Assembly (NCBI GenBank): GCA_022750115.1
Contig: JAKIWI010000002.1
Coordinates: forward strand, 173,221 to 237,220
Length of the DNA: 64,000 nt
Origin: Thermoplasmata archaeon
GTDB lineage: Archaea; Thermoplasmatota; Thermoplasmata; Lutacidiplasmatales; UBA184
Direction: 5' to 3'
Every line of letters starts with the position of its first letter. Positions within the stretch are counted from its first letter, which is position 1. Position numbers and translations under genes: made by a program. The notes beneath the pieces were generated by a model. It worked only from the letters and a program-made list of their open reading frames with translations, searched no databases and was not told where the DNA came from. Positions 43,516-52,515 of this stretch are shown here, piece by piece.

Positions 43516-44597
43516 CCGAGATATCCCCCGACCATCGCCAGGTCGGCGAGAGCGATCGCTACGATGGCTTCGAGCACCGGCACCGCCCGCGGCACGATGC
43601 ACGGGTCGTGACGCCCGGGGACCACGATCCGCGCGGGTTTCATCCGGACGAGGTCGACCGTCGCCTGCTCCTTGGCGATCGACGAGGTCGGCTTGACCGC
43701 GAATCGCGCCACGAGGTCCGCTCCGTCCGCGAGCCCGCCGAGGACGCCTCCCGCGTGGTTCGATGCGAGCGCGACCCGGCCCTCGCGGATCTCGTACGGG
43801 TCGTTGTGCTCGCTCCCACTCATCCGGGACGCGGCGAATCCCGCGCCGAACTCGACACCCTTGACGGCCGGCACCGAGAACGCGAGGTGGGCCACGACGC
43901 TTTCGATCGAGTCGAAGAACGGCTCGCCCATCCCCACCGGGAGCCCTCGCGCGCGGACTTCCACGGTTCCGCCGACGCTGTCGCCCTGCCGGCGCACCTC
44001 GGCGATGAGCCGTTCCATCCGGTCCGCGACCGGCGGATCCGGGCATCCAACCTCGTTGCCGTCGCGCAGCTCCCGCAGCGCCGAGAACGCCATGTCGGGG
44101 GAGACCGTCGCCGTTTCGCCGCCGACGGACCGCGCGAACCCCACGACCTCGACGCCGATCGGGGCGAGGAGCCCGGACGCGATCGCTCCGGCCGCGACGA
44201 GGCCGACGGTCATCCGTCCCGAGAAGATCCCGCCGCCGGCGAGGTCGGCGTCCGCTCCGTATCGCACCCGCGCCGGGTAGTCCGCGTGGCCGGGCCGGGG
44301 AGTGTCCCGGATCCGCTGGTAGTCCCTCGAACGGGCGTCGGTGTTCGCTACGTGGAGTCGGATGGCGGCGCCGGTCGCTCGTCCGCCGTCGATGCCCGAG
44401 TCCACGACCAATCGGTCGGCTTCGTGGCGTTGTGTCCCCAGCCTCCGTCCGAGGGGGCGCCGCCGGTCGAGCGCCGCCTGAATCGCGGCGACGTCCACCG
44501 GAAACTGCGCCGGGACCCCTTCGACGACGGCGCCGACTTCGGGCGCGTGGCTCGCTCCGAAGACGGTCACTCGGAACCTACGGCCGAGGCTCATCAT
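43512..44597 (-). CDS. aroC: Chorismate synthase
   Basis: It converts EPSP to chorismate with reduced flavin. The 361-residue protein has the family signatures GASHAPEVGAVVEGVP, RPGHADYPARVRYG, SGRMTVGLVAAGAIA and RMSGSEHNDPY plus GRHDPCIVPRAVPV. Normal length. The start overlaps the AroA stop (ATGA). A second in-frame ATG follows immediately. Confidence 0.95.
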   Translation of the reverse strand: MMSLGRRFRVTVFGASHAPEVGAVVEGVPAQFPVDVAAIQAALDRRRPLGRRLGTQRHEADRLVVDSGIDGGRATGAAIRLHVANTDARSRDYQRIRDTPRPGHADYPARVRYGADADLAGGGIFSGRMTVGLVAAGAIASGLLAPIGVEVVGFARSVGGETATVSPDMAFSALRELRDGNEVGCPDPPVADRMERLIAEVRRQGDSVGGTVEVRARGLPVGMGEPFFDSIESVVAHLAFSVPAVKGVEFGAGFAASRMSGSEHNDPYEIREGRVALASNHAGGVLGGLADGADLVARFAVKPTSSIAKEQATVDLVRMKPARIVVPGRHDPCIVPRAVPVLEAIVAIALADLAMVGGYLG

Positions 44598-45871
44598 CGG
44601 GTCACCTCGGCCTGCGCCCCCAGGCTCGAGAGGACATCCCAGAATCTCGGGAAGGACTTCGTCACGGCCTCGGCCGAGCCCAGGGACGAGGGCCGATTCC
44701 CCGCGAGCGCGCCCACCGCGGCGGCCATCACCATCCGGTGATCGCCGGCCCCCTCGTAGCGGAACGCGCGGACGGGCGGGCGCCCGACGATCTCGATCCG
44801 CTCGGTCCCCAGTTGGACGCGGGCACCCATCGCTCGTGCAAGCGTCCCGGTCTCTTGGCGCCGGTCGGTCTCCTTCGCGGCCGCGTGCGCCGCTCCGCGG
44901 ATCACCGACCGACCCGGAACGACGGAAGCGAGGACCCCAACGAGGGGGAGTAGGTCGGGCGCGTCGGTGAGGTCGACACGGATGGGCCGTCGTACCAAGC
45001 CCGACACCGTCACCTCGTTTCCGCGCTCCGCGACCGAGGCCCCCATCCGACGGAGCACCTCGAGGATCTTCCAGTCGGCTTGGGGCCACCTTCGGTCGAT
45101 TCTTCCGATGGTGACCTGGCCCCCGCCCGCGGCAGCGGCCGACCACAGCACCGCAGCGGACGAGGCGTCGGGCGGAACCCGAAAGCTGGTGCCGACGAAC
45201 ACTTGCGGGGCCGGGACTCGAATCTGCCGGCCGACGATCCGTACGGAAACGCCATGCGCCGCGAGCACCGCGAGCGTAGCGGCCACGTACGGTCGCGAGA
45301 CGGAGGCGCCGACGAGTTGCAGATCGGACCGAGCTTCCAATGCCGGCAGCGTCAGCAACAGACCTGAAAGAAATTGCGAGCTCGCCGACGCGTCCAAGGG
45401 AGTCCGAACCGGCCGAAGCGGACCGCGGATGCGAGCGAGCTCCCCGCGCGAGGACCGTCGCTCGACCGCGACTCCGCCGGTGCGGAGCACCGCGAGCAGC
45501 GGCTCGATCGGTCGGCCCGCAAGGGCCCGTCGTCCTCGAAAGGTCGTCGAGGACGTGCGAAGCGCCGCGCGCGGGAGCAGGAATCGAAGCGTGGTGCCGG
45601 ACTCACGGCAATCGACCGTCGCCTTCGGTCGCGCCGACCCGGAAATCCCCTCTCGGATACGCCAGTTCCTCGCCGACCGGACGACGGGAACTCCGAGCGC
45701 TTCGAGCCCCTGGGCCGTGGCCACCGTGTCATCCGAGTCCAGTGGGGATTCGACCCGATACGACTCGCCGACGATCGCACCGACGAGAAGCGCCCGATGG
45801 GTGTAGCTCTTCGACGAAGGCGCCTCGACGCGACCCGCGACTGCCCCCGGATGGACGCGCCGGCGCGTCAT
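44594..45871 (-). CDS. aroA: 3-phosphoshikimate 1-carboxyvinyltransferase (EPSP synthase)
   Basis: It adds enolpyruvate to shikimate-3-phosphate. The 425-residue protein has PSSKSYTHRALLVGA at the start (phosphate-binding Lys/Ser), SGTTLRFLLP, SSQFLSGLLLTLPAL, and the C-terminal domain with DAPDLLPLVGVLAS and KETDRRQETGTLARAMGA. The first domain lacks the usual N-G-LR spacing but all core motifs are present. The start overlaps the AroK stop by 4 nt. Confidence 0.94.
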   Translation of the reverse strand: MTRRRVHPGAVAGRVEAPSSKSYTHRALLVGAIVGESYRVESPLDSDDTVATAQGLEALGVPVVRSARNWRIREGISGSARPKATVDCRESGTTLRFLLPRAALRTSSTTFRGRRALAGRPIEPLLAVLRTGGVAVERRSSRGELARIRGPLRPVRTPLDASASSQFLSGLLLTLPALEARSDLQLVGASVSRPYVAATLAVLAAHGVSVRIVGRQIRVPAPQVFVGTSFRVPPDASSAAVLWSAAAAGGGQVTIGRIDRRWPQADWKILEVLRRMGASVAERGNEVTVSGLVRRPIRVDLTDAPDLLPLVGVLASVVPGRSVIRGAAHAAAKETDRRQETGTLARAMGARVQLGTERIEIVGRPPVRAFRYEGAGDHRMVMAAAVGALAGNRPSSLGSAEAVTKSFPRFWDVLSSLGAQAEVTR

Positions 45872-46743
45872 CCCGCGTCCTTCGAGGAAGGTCCGCGCCG
45901 TACGAATTCGGCGACACGTAGGTCCGCGCCCGCTGCGGGGTGCGACCGAGTAAGTTCCGAGAGCCGATTGCGCGGGACGACCGACGCGAACGCCGGCCCG
46001 AGCCCGCTGGTGCCGCTGGCCAGGGCGCCGAGTTCAGAGAGTCGCCTTCGCACTGCGCTCCGGTCCACTCCGAGCAGATGCTCCACCAGGGTCGAATTCT
46101 GATCAAGAGCTGCGAGCCACTGCCGGTTTTCGGCCGCCTTCAAAGCCCCCGCCGCGCCATCGGAGGCCGCACGAAACCGCGCGTGCCACTCGGGGCTCGG
46201 GGCGTGAGTCCCGTGTGGAATCCACACGACCGCGACCCAATCCGGGGGGAACTCGTCCCGGGCGAGGACGGTGTTGTTCCGGTTGTCGGTGAGCGCGATG
46301 CCGCCGGCCGCCGCCGCGAAAGCGTCGTCGTAGGCGCCCGTCGCGCTCAGCCCGAGGGCTCGCGAAATCCGCGCGGACGCCGATGCCTCCCGCTCATCGC
46401 TCGTCGGAGCGCCCAAGGCAGAGGCAACGGCGCGCCCGATGGCCAGGCCGAGCGCGGAGGAGCTCTTCAGCCCCTTTGCGGGCGGGATCGAGGACTGCAC
46501 CACGAGGTGCGCGTCGAATTCGCGCCCGCCGCCCAACCGACGCAAGGCATCGAGGAGGCTCTCCCGGGCGAGCGGGGTGTCGCACTCGCGCGCGAGCCGG
46601 AGCGAGCCGGACCCGCCCGTGGCGGGCGTTCGGAGGTCGACCTCGGCGCGAATCGGGAGGTCGACGGCCGCCGCGCAGCCGATCCCGGTGAACAGAGCGT
46701 TCACGATCGTGATCGCGCCCGTCGAGGCGCCTACGCCGCGCAT
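45868..46743 (-). CDS. aroK: Shikimate kinase, archaeal GHMP type
   Basis: Archaea use a GHMP-family shikimate kinase unrelated to bacterial AroK. The 291-residue protein has the phosphate-binding loop PPAKGLKSSSALGLAI (about 87-102), an early ASTGAITIVNALFTGIGCA typical of the family, and SGLGPAFASVV near the C-terminus. ATG 46743 gives this start; it overlaps the end of AroDE by 13 nt. The context between AroDE and AroA confirms the substrate. Confidence 0.93.
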   Translation of the reverse strand: MRGVGASTGAITIVNALFTGIGCAAAVDLPIRAEVDLRTPATGGSGSLRLARECDTPLARESLLDALRRLGGGREFDAHLVVQSSIPPAKGLKSSSALGLAIGRAVASALGAPTSDEREASASARISRALGLSATGAYDDAFAAAAGGIALTDNRNNTVLARDEFPPDWVAVVWIPHGTHAPSPEWHARFRAASDGAAGALKAAENRQWLAALDQNSTLVEHLLGVDRSAVRRRLSELGALASGTSGLGPAFASVVPRNRLSELTRSHPAAGADLRVAEFVRRGPSSKDAG

Positions 46744-48218
46744 CCGACCCTCCGAAGCGCGGCGTCGATCGCCGAGGGCGACGGCGCCGTTCCCCACCAG
46801 ATCCGGTGGGCGCCCGCGGCCTGGTAAACCAGCAGGCGTCGGCCGTCCTCATACTCGGCTCCGGATCGGCGGCAGAGGTCGCGGACCTGGTGATCGTCCT
46901 GGGCGTACACGAAGTCCAGAACCGTGGTCCCGGGACCGATCCAGCCCGCCAAAGGAACGTCGAGATCGCGGCGTGGGCCGCGACCGATCGTCGTCGCGTG
47001 CACCACAAGCTCGGTCGGGTGGGCATCGCGCGCGGTCGCCACGACACCGCCGAGGGCCGCGACGAGTTCTCGGGCGGAGGTTGCTCGGCGACCGAGGACC
47101 CAGACCCGCCGACGCGAAGGCGCGAGCGCGAAGACCGCCGCTCGAGCGGCTCCGCCCGTTCCGACGACGACGACTTCTTCGCCGTCCCACCGCCGCTCGG
47201 CCTCGAGCTCCTTCGCCCGACGGGCGATCGCGCCGACGTCGGTCTCGTCGGCGCGGACTCGACCGTTGTGGAACATCAGCGTGTTCGCGACCCCGGTCGC
47301 CCGGGACGCTTCGGTGCGCTCGTCCGCGAGCTGAGCGGCCGCCTCCTTCCAGGGATGGGTGACGCTCCATCCGTCCCACCAGCCTCGCCGGCCCAGCGAG
47401 ACCATCGCGGCGAACGTCGATTTGTCCCGCAGTTCGACGGGGACGTAGGAGGCTGCGCGCCCCTCCGCGGCCAGCCAGACCGCGTGAACGGCGGGCGACA
47501 GCGAGTGGCCGACCGGAGCCCCCACGATGGCGAACCGCCGGCCCGGCGCCGCGGACCACGACCGTCGGAGCTGGTCGACCGGGACTTGGGAGGTCTCGAC
47601 CGGAGGGGCCGACTCATCTCCCAACGGCAAGCAGGAGAACACCCAGGGCTCGCCGAGCTCGCGGGCCCAGACCCGGGTGAGAGGACCGGAAGCCCCCGTC
47701 GTGAACACCGCCGTGTCGGGGCCGACCCAGCGCGGCAGGTTCGGGAGGAGGTCGGAGAGAAAGCGGTCGACCGTCGATGCCAGGACGAGCTTGAGCCTCC
47801 GACACCCCTCGGGTCGAGATTCGACGAGATGTCCAATCTCGCCGACGGATATCGAGTCGGGTAGGTGTCGGGAGCCGAGCGCCTCGGGTCCACCGGTACG
47901 GGCCACGGGGACCCGGTCCCTCGCCAACTCAACGTCCACGAGCTCGAAGGGGAGACCGAACAGCCGCTCGAGGGTCTCTCCGCGCTCGGTCGGATCGTCC
48001 GGCCCCTCCCCTCCCTCGGCGCGCGATCGAAACGTCGCGAGCAGCGGAAGTTGGGCTGGGAACAGCTCCCGAAGCCGCTCCCGCTCCATGGCCGGCCAAC
48101 GGTCGAGCCGGACCTCGGCGGCGTCGGCTCCGGCGGACGCCGCGAGCGCGATGTGCCTCCGCGTCTCGTCGAGGGTCCGGCCCGGCAGGCTGACCACGAG
48201 GCGGGGGAGTGCGCTCAC
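46731..48218 (-). CDS. aroDE: Fused 3-dehydroquinate dehydratase (type I) - shikimate dehydrogenase
   Basis: It carries out two consecutive steps, dehydroquinate to dehydroshikimate and then to shikimate. Residues 1-225 are a type I dehydroquinase: AEVRLDRW, TFRSRAEGG, candidate catalytic His118 (SRHLPD in place of SYHDF) and Schiff-base Lys143 in RLKLVLAS. Residues 228-495 are shikimate dehydrogenase: GAPVGHSLSPAVH, SVTHPWK with catalytic Lys291, Asp327 in ADETD, and nucleotide loop VVGTGGAARA. The AroD-AroE order is the same as in plant fusions. The start overlaps the DHQ synthase stop by 4 nt. Confidence 0.93.
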   Translation of the reverse strand: MSALPRLVVSLPGRTLDETRRHIALAASAGADAAEVRLDRWPAMERERLRELFPAQLPLLATFRSRAEGGEGPDDPTERGETLERLFGLPFELVDVELARDRVPVARTGGPEALGSRHLPDSISVGEIGHLVESRPEGCRRLKLVLASTVDRFLSDLLPNLPRWVGPDTAVFTTGASGPLTRVWARELGEPWVFSCLPLGDESAPPVETSQVPVDQLRRSWSAAPGRRFAIVGAPVGHSLSPAVHAVWLAAEGRAASYVPVELRDKSTFAAMVSLGRRGWWDGWSVTHPWKEAAAQLADERTEASRATGVANTLMFHNGRVRADETDVGAIARRAKELEAERRWDGEEVVVVGTGGAARAAVFALAPSRRRVWVLGRRATSARELVAALGGVVATARDAHPTELVVHATTIGRGPRRDLDVPLAGWIGPGTTVLDFVYAQDDHQVRDLCRRSGAEYEDGRRLLVYQAAGAHRIWWGTAPSPSAIDAALRRVGCAA

Positions 48219-49252
48219 CGCTCCTCGACCGTTTCCTCGACCACCCGTCCGAGATGCCGGGCGGGGGGGAGGGCGAGGACGCGGAGGAGGTCACCCTCGA
48301 CGAGGCCGGTGACGGGATGCGCCCCGGTGCTGGTCGAAAGTCGGACGGTCTCGGCCTCCTGGACGAAGACGGTGGAGGACCGACCGAAGGCGGTCACCTC
48401 GAGGCGCGTGAGCGGTCGCCGCTCGATCTTCAATCGGCCGATGCGGACGCCGCGCGACTCCCCCGACTCGTCGACCGCGAGGAGCTCCTCGCCCGACTCG
48501 AGCTCGCCCAAGTAGCGGGTCGAACCGTCGGCCCTGAGGACGTACGAGTGCGGAGCCCCCGCGTTGACCCGGAATGGTCGTGGTCGCGTGTAGCGAGATC
48601 CGACGGCCTCGCTCAACACCAAGAACAGGGTTGCGGCGGAGCTGCCCACCGCGAGACCCTCGGACGGCGCCAGCAGCGACGTGGTGTCCACGATGACGCG
48701 GTCGCCCAGCCCGGACGGCCGCACGGACGTGAGTCGCGCCTCGGCGAACGTCACGGCCGCCCGGGGCTCCGAATCGAGCGCCGACTCGAGGAGGTCCACC
48801 CCCTCGGGGGTGTCGATGTCGACGACGACCAGGTCTGCGCCGTACTCGAGCGCACCCAGGAGACCAGGCACCTCCGACGCGTGTGCGGCCTCGACCCAGA
48901 GCTCGAGCCCCTTCGGCCGACGGGAGAGGACCGTCTCGAGCGGGATCACCCTCTCGCCTTCCCACCGAATCGCGAGTCCCCCCGCGGTTCGGGGGGCATC
49001 GAGGAGAAGTTCCAGCTCGTCGGGCGACGCGATGGTCCGTCGTTCGATCGTGGACTGGTCGGACCGCACGAACTGGTCGTGGCGCTCGTCGATCCGGCTG
49101 GCGCCGGAGGGCAGCGCAACCTCCGGCGGGACCACGAACTGGCGAAACCCGCGCCGGAACGCGTGGTGGACCACGGCTCCGCGACGTTCCGAGTCACCGG
49201 CCACGGGTCGAATGGCGATCCGGGCCCGGCTCGAGCGCGCCACGGCGCTCAC
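48215..49252 (-). CDS. 3-dehydroquinate synthase II (archaeal type)
   Basis: It converts the ADH product to 3-dehydroquinate by NAD-dependent deamination, replacing bacterial AroB. The 345-residue protein matches the archaeal family in length and order: ELWVEAAHASEVPGLLGALEYGADLVVVD, GDRVIVDTTSLLAPSEGLAVGSSAATLFLVLSE, RPFRVNAGAPHSYV and TRYLGELESGEELLAVD. The GTG at 49252 overlaps the ADH synthase stop (GTGA); the longer frame upstream is antisense noise. Confidence 0.93.
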   Translation of the reverse strand: MSAVARSSRARIAIRPVAGDSERRGAVVHHAFRRGFRQFVVPPEVALPSGASRIDERHDQFVRSDQSTIERRTIASPDELELLLDAPRTAGGLAIRWEGERVIPLETVLSRRPKGLELWVEAAHASEVPGLLGALEYGADLVVVDIDTPEGVDLLESALDSEPRAAVTFAEARLTSVRPSGLGDRVIVDTTSLLAPSEGLAVGSSAATLFLVLSEAVGSRYTRPRPFRVNAGAPHSYVLRADGSTRYLGELESGEELLAVDESGESRGVRIGRLKIERRPLTRLEVTAFGRSSTVFVQEAETVRLSTSTGAHPVTGLVEGDLLRVLALPPARHLGRVVEETVEER

Positions 49253-50007
49253 CCAGCGGTGTGGAGGAGCCGGGCCACCTCGCGCGCGAGTGCCGGCAGG
49301 GGCTTTCGCTGGAACAGGTTGCGGCCGATGCAGATCCCGCCCGCCCTCGACTCCACGACTTCCGCCACTCGGCGGAGGAACGCCGCGTCGTCGTTCGCCT
49401 TCTCCCCGCCGCCGATCAGGACCGGCACCGGCGTCGTCTCCACCAGGCGGTGCAGCTCCGCGAGGCTTCCGGGATAGCTGGTCTTCACGATGTCCGCTCC
49501 CAGGTCCGCGGCCGCCCGGCACGCGTGCCGGATCTCCGCCGCCGAAGCGGGACCCGTCGGCCTCTTGACGTAGGCCATCGTCAGAAGGGGCATCCCGAGA
49601 GCTCGGCACTCGTCGGCGAGGCGACCGAGGTCCCGCAGCATGTTGCCCTCCCCGGCGGTTCCGAAATTGACCTGGGCGCTTACGACGTCCGCGCCGAGAG
49701 CGACCGCCTCGGCGACGGTCCCGGCGAGCACCTTGTCATCGGGCGATGGCGAGAGGGAGGTCGATGCCGAGAGGTGGACCCCGAGCAGCGTGCTGGGGCG
49801 AAGCACCGGGGCCAGGTCCCGGACGGCGCCCTTCGTGACGATGACGAGGTCGACACCGGACTCCTGAAGGGTCTCGACGAGCGGCGCGGCCGCCTCGAGA
49901 CCGTCGATCGGACCCATCGAGACCGAGTGGTCGAGCGGGACGGCAAACAGTCGTCGTCCCGACGGGGGAAACAGCCTTCGGAGACGAAGGGAACGCCCAC
50001 TGCTCAC
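49249..50007 (-). CDS. 2-amino-3,7-dideoxy-D-threo-hept-6-ulosonate (ADH) synthase
   Basis: It condenses aspartate semialdehyde with 6-deoxy-5-ketofructose 1-phosphate, opening the archaeal shikimate route. The 252-residue DeoC/FbaB-type barrel has FAVPLDHSVSMGPIDG (Asp26), MAYVKRP (Tyr146) and Schiff-base Lys175 in ADIVKTSYPG, then VLIGGGEK and GICIGRNLFQR at the phosphate site. A class I fructose-bisphosphate aldolase would look similar, but the position next to DHQ synthase II decides. GTG start at 50007, 31 nt after the CADD-like gene. Confidence 0.93.
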   Translation of the reverse strand: MSSGRSLRLRRLFPPSGRRLFAVPLDHSVSMGPIDGLEAAAPLVETLQESGVDLVIVTKGAVRDLAPVLRPSTLLGVHLSASTSLSPSPDDKVLAGTVAEAVALGADVVSAQVNFGTAGEGNMLRDLGRLADECRALGMPLLTMAYVKRPTGPASAAEIRHACRAAADLGADIVKTSYPGSLAELHRLVETTPVPVLIGGGEKANDDAAFLRRVAEVVESRAGGICIGRNLFQRKPLPALAREVARLLHTAG

Positions 50008-50038
50008 GTTCGTTCCAGATCCGAGGGCGCCGATGGGG

Positions 50039-50773
50039 CTACGCGGCCGCGATCGGTTGCGCCGCTTCCGCCTTCAGCACCCCGTCGACGAGGAGCCCAT
50101 GGAGCGCGAAGCCCCGCAGCATCGTGTCCCACATCTGCTTGCGGACCTCGGGGGAGTTGGCGAACGCGGCGACCATCTCGCCGACGAACCGGCTATGCTC
50201 TTCGTCGGCCGTTACGTGGAGGCGGTAGTACTCGAGAGACGCCTCGGGGACCCCGTAGTGGCGCGAGAACGCGGGGTAGAGGCGCTGGCACAGCTCGACG
50301 TTCGGCGGTTCGGAGGAACCGGCGGCACTGATGTAGAACGGCGACTCGCGGTTGATGTACAGGAAGTCGTCGATCGCCACGAGGGTGCTGGGAAGGAGCG
50401 GGGTCTCGAGGACCTTGGCGCGGGGGACGCCGATCCCCTCGCAGAACCGCAGCCACAGTTCGGGGTGGCCGGGCGCCTTCCCCTTCGGGTCGCCGGCCTC
50501 CTCGACGAGCTGGTCGAGGATCATCGTACGGAACCGGTCGAACCGGGCCTCGTAGGAGCAGCGCGCAAACCTCTCGGCCATGGCGAGGGGCACGCAGGCG
50601 AGCCACGGGTAGAATTGGCCGACCCACCGCTGGACGACGGGGCGTGGAGCCCGGCCCGACTCGACCTCCCGGAAGAACGGGTGGGTGCGGAACGGATGGT
50701 TCGCCATCTTGTAGGCGGTGAGTTCGCGCCGGAACTCCTCGCCCTCGAATCGGTCCCAAGGTGCCTCTGACAT
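50039..50773 (-). CDS. Heme-oxygenase-like di-metal protein (CADD/PqqC-like)
   Basis: The 244-residue all-helical protein of the TenA/PqqC/CADD superfamily shows the metal-ligand pattern of heme-oxygenase-like di-metal oxidases: VEEAG, then GHPELWLRF, and H-x3-D-x2-H in LHVTADEEHSRF, the spacing of the chlamydial CADD ligands. CADD proteins make p-aminobenzoate by oxidising their own Tyr; many other members oxidise small acids or amines. It stands at the head of the aromatic operon, 31 nt before ADH synthase, with the operon's best TATA box 26 nt before its ATG. I infer a link to aromatic or pABA metabolism; the exact reaction is not known. Confidence 0.8.
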   Translation of the reverse strand: MSEAPWDRFEGEEFRRELTAYKMANHPFRTHPFFREVESGRAPRPVVQRWVGQFYPWLACVPLAMAERFARCSYEARFDRFRTMILDQLVEEAGDPKGKAPGHPELWLRFCEGIGVPRAKVLETPLLPSTLVAIDDFLYINRESPFYISAAGSSEPPNVELCQRLYPAFSRHYGVPEASLEYYRLHVTADEEHSRFVGEMVAAFANSPEVRKQMWDTMLRGFALHGLLVDGVLKAEAAQPIAAA

Positions 50774-50795
50774 CGGCGTTTTCACCGGGGGGTCG

Positions 50796-50803
50796 CTATT
50801 TGG
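50796..50803 (-). promoter_or_regulatory. TATA box of the aromatic operon
   Basis: CCAAATAG (minus strand) is centred about 26 nt before the ATG at 50773. It covers the last bases of the upstream MFS gene on the same strand. No promoter-like element was seen within the operon from 50007 to 40374. Confidence 0.5.
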
Positions 50804-52295
50804 ACGACGAGGTTCCGTCGTGAACCCGCACTCCGTCGAGCACCGGCGGGCGCGTCGTGCGGCGGACTTGGTAGATCTCCGAGCCGCTCCGCCCCTCCCG
50901 GCCCCGCAGGGCATTGCCGACCGCGGCGGCGAGCATCAGCACGAGTCCGATCGCGAACAGGAGGTGGAGCCCGGCCATGAAGGCCGACGCATCGACGATG
51001 GCGCCGCCCGTGCCGGCGAAGATCGCTCCGAGGGTCGCCCGGGGTACATCGCTCGCGACAACCGTGAACGCGAGCGCCAGGGAGCCGAGCATCCCGGCGT
51101 TCAGTAAGGTCACGCCGATCCCGGCGGCGACACCGCGCTGGCTCGCCGGGACGCTCGACATCACTTCGGCCCGGTTGGGCGCGGCGAACATTCCCTGGCC
51201 GAGGCCGAGAAGCGCCATCGAGGTCCCGAGCACCAAGTACGGGCCGTTCGCGGGGAATCGCAGGAGGACGAGGAATCCGAGGGCGCCCAGGAGAAGACCG
51301 GCCGTACCGAGCCCGCGGGCCCCGCGTCGGTCGGAGATCGATCCGCTCAGCGGCCCAGAGATTACGAACGCGATCGAGAGCGGGAGCAACAATACGCCCG
51401 CGGTGAGGGCGCTGTCCCCGAGCACCCCCTGGAGGTAGAACACCATGACGAACGAGAACGCACCGCGCGCGAGTGCGGCCAAACCGGCGGCGACGTTTCC
51501 CGCGACGAACGTGCGGATCCGGAACAGGGTGAGGTCGAACATCGGGTGGGGAACGCGCCCCTCGGCGTACACGAACACCACGAGTAGGATCACCCCGGCG
51601 CCGACCGAACCGAGAACGAACGGATCCGACCACCCCGATAGGGACCCGACCGTGAGGCCGACGAGGGCGAGGGTGAGTCCGCCACCGAACGAGAGGTTCC
51701 CGACCCAGTCGACGGGGACGCCCCGTTCGGGAACGTGGGTCTCGTGCAGCTGGAGGTACGCCCAAGCGGTTCCGAAGACACCGATCGGAAGATTGACCCA
51801 GAAGATCGAGCGCCAGCCGAGCGTGGCGGTGAGAACGCCGCCGAGTACGAGCCCGATCGCGGAGCCGGACAGGACCGACACCTGGTTGATCCCGAGCGCT
51901 TTGCCGCGTTCGCCGACGGGGAAGGCGTCGGTGAGCAGCGCCGCCGAATTCGACCAAAGGAACGCGGCGCCCGCCCCCTGGACCACCCGCGCAGCGAGGA
52001 GTTCGACCCCGGTCTGCGAGAAGCTCGCGAACCCGGAGCCGATCGTGAAAACGGCGAACCCGAGGGTATACAGCCGGACCCGGCCGTGCATGTCGGAGAG
52101 TCGACCGAACGACAGCAGCAGGGTCGTGGTCACGACGCTGTAGGAGAGCATGACCCACAGCAGGATTCCCGGACTCGCGCCAGGGAGCTGGCGGCCGATC
52201 GTCGGGAGGCTGATCAGGACGATCGACCCGTCGATCGAGGCCATCAGGCTACCGATCGTCGTGTTGCTGAGGACGACCCACTTTCGATCGACCAT
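50796..52295 (-). CDS. MFS transporter, 14-span drug:H+ type (EmrB/QacA-like)
   Basis: The 499-residue protein has 14 predicted spans. Motif A appears as FGRLSDMHGRVRLYTLG; LAARVVQGAGAAFLWSNSAALL and the motif C-like GSAIGLVLGGVL follow span 5, typical of the DHA2 exporters. It opens MVDRKWVVLSNTTIGSLMASIDGSIVLISLPTI, where the Asp in the first span is the usual marker. The ATG at 52295 begins just before span 1; longer in-frame starts at 52337 and beyond add disordered sequence. The substrate is unknown. Confidence 0.88.
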   Translation of the reverse strand: MVDRKWVVLSNTTIGSLMASIDGSIVLISLPTIGRQLPGASPGILLWVMLSYSVVTTTLLLSFGRLSDMHGRVRLYTLGFAVFTIGSGFASFSQTGVELLAARVVQGAGAAFLWSNSAALLTDAFPVGERGKALGINQVSVLSGSAIGLVLGGVLTATLGWRSIFWVNLPIGVFGTAWAYLQLHETHVPERGVPVDWVGNLSFGGGLTLALVGLTVGSLSGWSDPFVLGSVGAGVILLVVFVYAEGRVPHPMFDLTLFRIRTFVAGNVAAGLAALARGAFSFVMVFYLQGVLGDSALTAGVLLLPLSIAFVISGPLSGSISDRRGARGLGTAGLLLGALGFLVLLRFPANGPYLVLGTSMALLGLGQGMFAAPNRAEVMSSVPASQRGVAAGIGVTLLNAGMLGSLALAFTVVASDVPRATLGAIFAGTGGAIVDASAFMAGLHLLFAIGLVLMLAAAVGNALRGREGRSGSEIYQVRRTTRPPVLDGVRVHDGTSSSK

Positions 52296-52515
52296 CGCAG
52301 AGGGGATTGATGCCCCGCGGGAGTCCGACCAGACCATAGGATTGACGGCGCCGGGATCGAGACGCCGGCGGGGCGGGCTCTCCCGCGACACGACGTCGTC
52401 CGCCCGTCCGCCACACGCGGGCCATCGACGGCGGGCGGGCGCGTCGTCCGTCCGGGTCGCCGCGCGAGACCGGCCGCCATCTTTTTGAACCGCCGAGTTC
52501 GAAGAGGGTGTCCAG

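Noticed and set aside
49249-50007. Class I fructose-bisphosphate aldolase as the identity
   Set aside because: Same superfamily and similar motifs, but the position directly before DHQ synthase II in an aromatic operon fits ADH synthase better.
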